From the NCBI GenBank assembly GCA_021496505.1, contig CP053031.1, forward strand, positions 1,790,001 to 1,854,000: a stretch of 64,000 bases of DNA, written 5' to 3'. This document shows, piece after piece, positions 59,865 through 64,000 of the stretch. A model generated the notes under the pieces. The model was not told the origin of the DNA, did not search any database, and saw only the letters and a list, made by a program, of their open reading frames with translations. Source of the DNA: Thermoleophilia bacterium SCSIO 60948. Lineage in GTDB: Bacteria; Actinomycetota; Thermoleophilia; Solirubrobacterales; 70-9. Positions within the stretch are counted from its first letter, which is position 1. Every line of letters begins with the position of its first letter. The translations under genes were made by a program, and so were the position numbers.

Positions 59865-61096
59865 GCCGAGGCCTCCTGCGGTCGCGACGAGAACGCCCGG
59901 ATCTGCGGCGAGAGAAGAACCAACGCGCTGCTCACGAGTGTGAACGTGCCGGAGGCGATGAGCAGCGCATCGCGCCCGATCAGATCGGTGACGGGTCCGG
60001 CGAGCGCGAGTCCGAGCGGCAGCAGTCCGAGCGAACCGAGGTAGTCGAGCGAGAAGACGCGACCGAGCAGCTCGTCGGGCACATCACGCTGGACCCCGGT
60101 GGTCCACAGCACCGTGAACACCTGCTCGCCGATCCCCGCGATGAAGAACACCGCCGCGATCGCCCACAGCGGCGCCGGACCGACGAGGAAGAACATCAGC
60201 ACGCCCAGCGGCATGATCCCGATCAGCGCCCAGACCCCAGGCGACGACGGGCGGATCCGCGCGCACAGCGCCGCACCGACGATCGCGCCCGCCCCGAAGA
60301 TGGCGAGCAGCACCCCGAAGCGCTCGATCCCGCCGAGCTCCTGCTCGCTGATCACCGGCAGCAGCACGTCGAGCGGTCCGATCAGGATCAACAGGTGACT
60401 CATCGCGAGCAGGATCACCGCTCCGATCCAGAAGCGCTCGCGAATCGCGCGCAGGCCGGCCAGTGCCTCGGTGATGGCGCCGGTGCGCTCCGCCGGACCG
60501 TCGGGCGCGCGCTCCTCGGCGACTCGACGCTCGCGGACGAACAACAGCGTCAGCAGGCTGAGCAGGAACGTCAGCGCGTCGAGGTACAGAGCGACGGACG
60601 GGCTGGCGGCGACGATCACCACTCCGGCGAGCGCGGGGCCGCCGAGCGCGGCGGCCTGGACCGAGAGCGCGCCGATCGAGTTGCCCGACTGGATCAGCTC
60701 GGCCGGCAGGATCCGAGGTACCAGGGAGAGGTAGGCCGGCCGGAAGAAGGCCTCGCCGCCACCGATCGCGAAGGTGAGCGCGGCGATCAGCGCGATCGGC
60801 GCCTCGCTCCCTGCGACCGCCACCCCGAGCGTGGCGATCGCCCGAACCGCGTCGGCGCCGATCATGACCCGGGTTCGCGGCAGCCGGTCGGCGAGGATCC
60901 CGCCGACGAGGACGAACAGGACAAGCGAGAGCGCCTTGCCGGCGAGGACGAGCCCGAGCTCGGCCGCTCCGCCCCCCGCCTCGACGATCAGCGCCGCGAT
61001 CGCGACCGTGAACAGACCGTCCCCGACCGCGCTGATCGTCTGGCCGGCCCACAGCCAGCGGAAGTCACGATTTGCGAGAGCCCCGGGAGCGCGCAC
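59861..61096 (-). CDS. MFS transporter
   Basis: 411 residues and about 12 helices. FRWLWAGQTISAVGDGLFTVAIAAL begins helix 1, LVLAGKALSLVLFVLVGGILADRLPRTRVMI carries the A motif, and FIAGIGEQVFTVLWTTGVQRDVPDELLGRVFS is a MFS_3/enterobactin-exporter-like segment. It exports an unknown small molecule. The GTG at 61096 is preferred. It lies only 21 nt from the divergent quinone reductase ATG at 61118, so promoters must overlap. The longer frame to 61165 would run through that gene. Confidence 0.85.
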   Translation of the reverse strand: MRAPGALANRDFRWLWAGQTISAVGDGLFTVAIAALIVEAGGGAAELGLVLAGKALSLVLFVLVGGILADRLPRTRVMIGADAVRAIATLGVAVAGSEAPIALIAALTFAIGGGEAFFRPAYLSLVPRILPAELIQSGNSIGALSVQAAALGGPALAGVVIVAASPSVALYLDALTFLLSLLTLLFVRERRVAEERAPDGPAERTGAITEALAGLRAIRERFWIGAVILLAMSHLLILIGPLDVLLPVISEQELGGIERFGVLLAIFGAGAIVGAALCARIRPSSPGVWALIGIMPLGVLMFFLVGPAPLWAIAAVFFIAGIGEQVFTVLWTTGVQRDVPDELLGRVFSLDYLGSLGLLPLGLALAGPVTDLIGRDALLIASGTFTLVSSALVLLSPQIRAFSSRPQEASA

Positions 61097-61117
61097 GGCG
61101 CATGATCTAATCGCCTC

Positions 61118-62059
61118 ATGCGCGCAGTCACAGTCGAGAACGAACAGATCGTCGTCAGCGAGCACCCGGACCCGGAGCCCGGCACCGGCGAGGTTCTGAT
61201 CCGCGTCGACTCGGCGGGCCTCAACGGCGCCGACATCATGCAGCGCGCCGGGCGCTACCCGGCGCCCCCGGGGTCACCGGCCGACATCCCCGGCCTCGAG
61301 CTGGCGGGTGAGGTCGTCGAATCCGGGCCCGAGCAGCGGCGCTTCGAGGTCGGCGATCGCGTGATGGGGATCGTCGGCGGCGGCGGTCAGGCCGAGCTCG
61401 CGGCCGTCCACGAGCGCCAGCTGATGCCGGTCCCCGCCGCGCTCGAGGGGCCGGCGGCGGGAGCCTTCCCGGAGGTCTTCACGACGGCCCACGACGCCGT
61501 CTTCACCCAGGGTGGCCTGAAGCCCGGCGAGCGCCTCTGCGTCCACGGCGCCGCCGGTGGCGTCGGCCTCGCCGCGATCCAGCTCGGCCGAGCAGCCGGC
61601 GCTTCGGTGACGGCGACCGTTCGAGACGAATCGCGTCGCGAGGCCGTGGCCGGGTTCGGCGCCGAGGTCCTGGCGCCCGAGGAGTTCGAGGACGCTGGTC
61701 CGTTCGACGTCATCCTCGAGCTCGTCGGCGCCCCGAACCTCGGCGCGAACCTCAAGGCGCTCGAGACCGGCGGGCGGATCTGCGTGATCGGCGTCGGCGG
61801 CGGCGCGAAGGGAGAGATCAACCTGCTCGCGCTGATGGGCAAGCGCGCGACGATCCGCGCCTCGACGCTGCGCGCCCGACCGCTCGAGGAGAAGGCGATG
61901 ACGGCGCGGCTCGTCGAGCGCCAGGTGTTGCCGCTCGTCGAGTCGGGTCAGGTCGGCGTGCCGATCGACTCGACCTTCCCGCTCGCCGAGGCCGCGGACG
62001 CCTACGAGCGCTTCACCGGGGGCGGCAAGCTGGGGAAGATCGTCCTCGAGATGGGCTGA
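61118..62059 (+). CDS. NAD(P)H:quinone oxidoreductase (PIG3/QorB-like MDR)
   Basis: 313 residues: SAGLNGADIMQRAGRYPAPPGSP (a PIG3-type motif), IPGLELAGEVVESG, CVHGAAGGVGLAAIQLGRAAGASVTATV for NADPH, DVILELVGAPN and GGKLGKIVLEMG at the end. It reduces quinones without zinc. It is divergent from a transporter at very short range, and a shared regulator would sit on both. No zinc-binding Cys cluster is present. Confidence 0.9.
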   Translation: MRAVTVENEQIVVSEHPDPEPGTGEVLIRVDSAGLNGADIMQRAGRYPAPPGSPADIPGLELAGEVVESGPEQRRFEVGDRVMGIVGGGGQAELAAVHERQLMPVPAALEGPAAGAFPEVFTTAHDAVFTQGGLKPGERLCVHGAAGGVGLAAIQLGRAAGASVTATVRDESRREAVAGFGAEVLAPEEFEDAGPFDVILELVGAPNLGANLKALETGGRICVIGVGGGAKGEINLLALMGKRATIRASTLRARPLEEKAMTARLVERQVLPLVESGQVGVPIDSTFPLAEAADAYERFTGGGKLGKIVLEMG

Positions 62060-62106
62060 GGCGCCGGCTACATCGGGCTTTCATCCGGCCGCGAGATGAT
62101 GTCCCG

Positions 62107-62784
62107 ATGCGGGTCCTGCTGGTCGAGGACGACTCGAAGCTGGCCGAGCTGCTCCGCGGCGGCATGCGCGAGGAGGCGATCGTCGTCGATGTCGCCGCGA
62201 GCGGCGAGGACGCGCTGTGGATGGCTTCCTCGGTCGGCTACGAAGCGATCGTCCTCGACCTCATGCTGCCGGGCATAGACGGCCTCGAGACCTGTCGCCG
62301 TCTGCGAGCGGATGGGGTTCGTACCCCGATCCTGATCCTGACCGCACGTGACGCCGTTCGCGATCGCGTGGCCGGGCTCGACGAGGGCGCGGACGACTAC
62401 CTGACGAAGCCATTCGCCTACGAGGAGCTTCTCGCTCGGGTCCGAGCTCTCGCGCGACGCGGTCCCGTCACCCGGGCAGTGCGCCTCACCGCCGGCGACC
62501 TCACGCTCGATCCAGCCTCCAGACGCGTGCTTCGCGGCGGCGAGGAGATCGAGCTCTCGGCGCGAGAGTTCACGGTCCTCGAGGCTCTGATCCGGCACCG
62601 GGGCCGGGTGCTGAGCCGGCAGGACCTCCTCGACAGCGCCTGGGACATGGCCTACGAGAACCGCTCGAACGTCGTCGACTCCTACATCCGCTTCCTACGC
62701 GCCAAGATCGACAAGCCGTTCGGGCGCAATGCGATCGAGACGGTCCGTGGCGCGGGTTACAGGCTGCGCGAGGACGGCGGTTGA
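62107..62784 (+). CDS. OmpR-family response regulator
   Basis: 225 residues: receiver domain with EDD at residues 7-9, phospho-Asp in IVLDLMLPGIDG, Thr in ILTARD and Lys in TKPFAYEEL. The winged-helix domain follows, with LSAREFTVLEALIRHRGRVLSRQDLLD and NVVDSYIRFLRAKID. It is the partner of the next gene, whose TTG overlaps its stop (TTGA). The output target is unknown. Confidence 0.95.
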   Translation: MRVLLVEDDSKLAELLRGGMREEAIVVDVAASGEDALWMASSVGYEAIVLDLMLPGIDGLETCRRLRADGVRTPILILTARDAVRDRVAGLDEGADDYLTKPFAYEELLARVRALARRGPVTRAVRLTAGDLTLDPASRRVLRGGEEIELSAREFTVLEALIRHRGRVLSRQDLLDSAWDMAYENRSNVVDSYIRFLRAKIDKPFGRNAIETVRGAGYRLREDGG

Positions 62785-64000
62785 GTCGCCTCCCGCTGCG
62801 CCTGCGAGTGACGCTCGGCTTCGCGGTCGCGATGGCACTCCTGCTCGGGGCGCTCGGGGCGTTCGTCCTGGTCCGATTCAGCGATCGCTTCGACGAGTCG
62901 ATCGACGAGGCGCTCGGCACCCGTCTTGTCGACCTGGCGAATGCGGTCCGGACCGACCCATCCCGTCTGCGAGAGACATCGGGTAGCGCCCTCGCCGAAC
63001 CGGAGGACGGCTACGCGCAGCTGCTGAACCGCCGCGGCGAGATCGTCGACTCGACCGCACAGCTCGGCGAGCAGGCCATCCTCTCTCCCGCGCAGGTCGA
63101 CGAGGTACTCGATGGCTCCGCGGAGGTGACCGGCTTCGAGCGTCAGTCGCTGCCCGGGATCGAAGGTCCGTCGAGGGGTCTGGCGCGTCGCGTCGATGTC
63201 GAGGGTCGGGAGAGGGCGCTCGTGGTCGGTGTCTCCCTCGGCGACCGCGACGAGGCGGCCTCGGCGCTCGCCTACACCCTCGCGATCGGAGGCTTGGCGG
63301 CGCTGGCGCTCGCGTCGCTGGCTGGATATCTCGCCGCGGGAGCGGCGCTCAAGCCCGTCGAGGACATCCGGCGCCGCGCCGAATCGATCTCAGCGGAAGA
63401 GCTCGACGAACGCCTGCCCCTTCCGGCGGCCGAAGACGAGATCCGAGACCTGGGCCGGACGCTCAACACGATGCTCGATCGCCTGGCCGCGGGAATCGAG
63501 CGCGAGCGCTCATTCGTCGACGATGCGAGCCACGAGCTCCGGACGCCGCTCGCATTGCAAAAGACCGAGCTGGAACTGGCGTTGCGCTACGCGCGCGAGC
63601 CCGAGGACCTGCGGCGCGCGATCCGCTCGGCCATCGCCGAGGTCGACAGGCTCAGCCGGCTGGCCGAGGACATGCTCGTCGCGGCGAGGACGCGAGGCGG
63701 AGAGCTCAGCGTCGAGAGCGAGCCCGTCGATCTGGCCGAGCTGCTCGAGCGAATCCGGCTGCGCTTCGCCGCGCGAGCAGTCGATGAGCGGCGCCGACTG
63801 ACCGTAGTCGCCCCCAACGACCTCGGCGTGCTGGCTGATCCCGTGAGACTCGGTCAAGCGCTGTCGAATCTCGTCGACAACGCGCTGCGCCACGGCTCGG
63901 GCGAGGTGGAGCTCAGTGCGGATCGTGAGATGACCGACGGAGCATCACGCGTCGTGATCAGAGTTCGTGATCGCGGCGAGGGGTTTCCGCATGGCTTCCG
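62781..64000 (+). CDS. OmpR-partner sensor histidine kinase, cut by the window end
   Basis: About 406 residues are seen. The first helix is LRVTLGFAVAMALLLGALGAFVLV, an extracytoplasmic sensor of about 130 residues follows, and a second helix is near LAIGGLAALALASLAGYLAAGA. A HAMP domain (LKPVEDIRRRAESISAEELDERL) leads to HisKA with ERSFVDDASHELRTPLALQKTEL (the phospho-His). HATPase follows with LGQALSNLVDNALRHG (N-box) and VRDRGEGF (G1) before the cut. The ATP lid is missing. TTG at 62781 overlaps the regulator stop. Confidence 0.93.
   Translation, partial: MSRLPLRLRVTLGFAVAMALLLGALGAFVLVRFSDRFDESIDEALGTRLVDLANAVRTDPSRLRETSGSALAEPEDGYAQLLNRRGEIVDSTAQLGEQAILSPAQVDEVLDGSAEVTGFERQSLPGIEGPSRGLARRVDVEGRERALVVGVSLGDRDEAASALAYTLAIGGLAALALASLAGYLAAGAALKPVEDIRRRAESISAEELDERLPLPAAEDEIRDLGRTLNTMLDRLAAGIERERSFVDDASHELRTPLALQKTELELALRYAREPEDLRRAIRSAIAEVDRLSRLAEDMLVAARTRGGELSVESEPVDLAELLERIRLRFAARAVDERRRLTVVAPNDLGVLADPVRLGQALSNLVDNALRHGSGEVELSADREMTDGASRVVIRVRDRGEGFPHGF

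Overview
The window is about 70% GC, densely packed, and reads as the chromosome of an actinobacterium, most likely of class Thermoleophilia (order Solirubrobacterales). The placement is inference. It rests on GC-saturated third positions, many GTG/TTG starts, ATGA/GTGA gene overlaps, secreted proteins with a DVRNxSL/DVKNGSL-type tail, and a secreted 62-residue repeat protein of an actinobacterial type. I see no rRNA, tRNA, CRISPR array, insertion sequence or phage gene. Nearly all long open frames opposite the called genes are GC shadows.

Layout. 1-2.4 kb: a cut-off response-regulator/thioredoxin-reductase fusion, then a split end-joining pair (ATP-dependent ligase and LigD-type polymerase). 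2.5-7.4 kb: five overlapping genes encoding an Arg-Thr repeat peptide, an ABC exporter, a Ser/Thr kinase, a NarL-type sensor kinase and its regulator. 7.4-22.4 kb: mixed metabolism and secretion (diguanylate cyclase, PhzF, PHA synthase, acyl-CoA dehydrogenase, M14 peptidase, FAD oxidase, PhoD). 22.6-31.5 kb: dinB with an SOS box on its start, an MFS pump, a PQQ sugar dehydrogenase, and HAD, GIY-YIG, SDR and MMPL proteins. 31.6-37.9 kb: an iron and siderophore uptake region. It has a MarR/cupin pair divergent from a frameshifted siderophore-interacting protein, then convergent binding-protein and ATPase/permease transcription units. Matching TTAGGGCRCCCTAA palindromes guard both outer promoters.

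40.3-46.2 kb is the most notable part: a compact operon matching the mycosporine-like amino acid (MAA, UV-sunscreen) pathway. It carries mysA (desmethyl-4-deoxygadusol synthase), mysB (O-methyltransferase), mysC (ATP-grasp) and mysD (D-Ala-D-Ala-ligase-like). These are flanked by a HAD-like protein that has lost its catalytic aspartates and by a TauD-family Fe(II)/2-oxoglutarate dioxygenase in the last position. The expected flow is sedoheptulose 7-phosphate to 4-deoxygadusol to mycosporine-glycine to an imino-MAA, with possible oxidative tailoring by the dioxygenase.

46.6-64 kb: the 62-residue repeat protein, asnB, VOC, GDSL and acyl-CoA dehydrogenase genes, a TrkA-type potassium channel, an enoyl-CoA hydratase/quinone oxidoreductase/SDR operon, a basic 60-residue protein, a VOC dioxygenase, phoX behind a 22-bp-phased PHO-box-like array, tatA, PAP2, an MFS pump, a quinone oxidoreductase, and an OmpR/histidine kinase pair cut by the window end. 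Regulatory signals seen directly include a LexA-type box, a 17-bp MarR palindrome, iron boxes, several perfect hairpins between genes, and a recurrent TANNNT element 7 nt before starts that lack a Shine-Dalgarno sequence.
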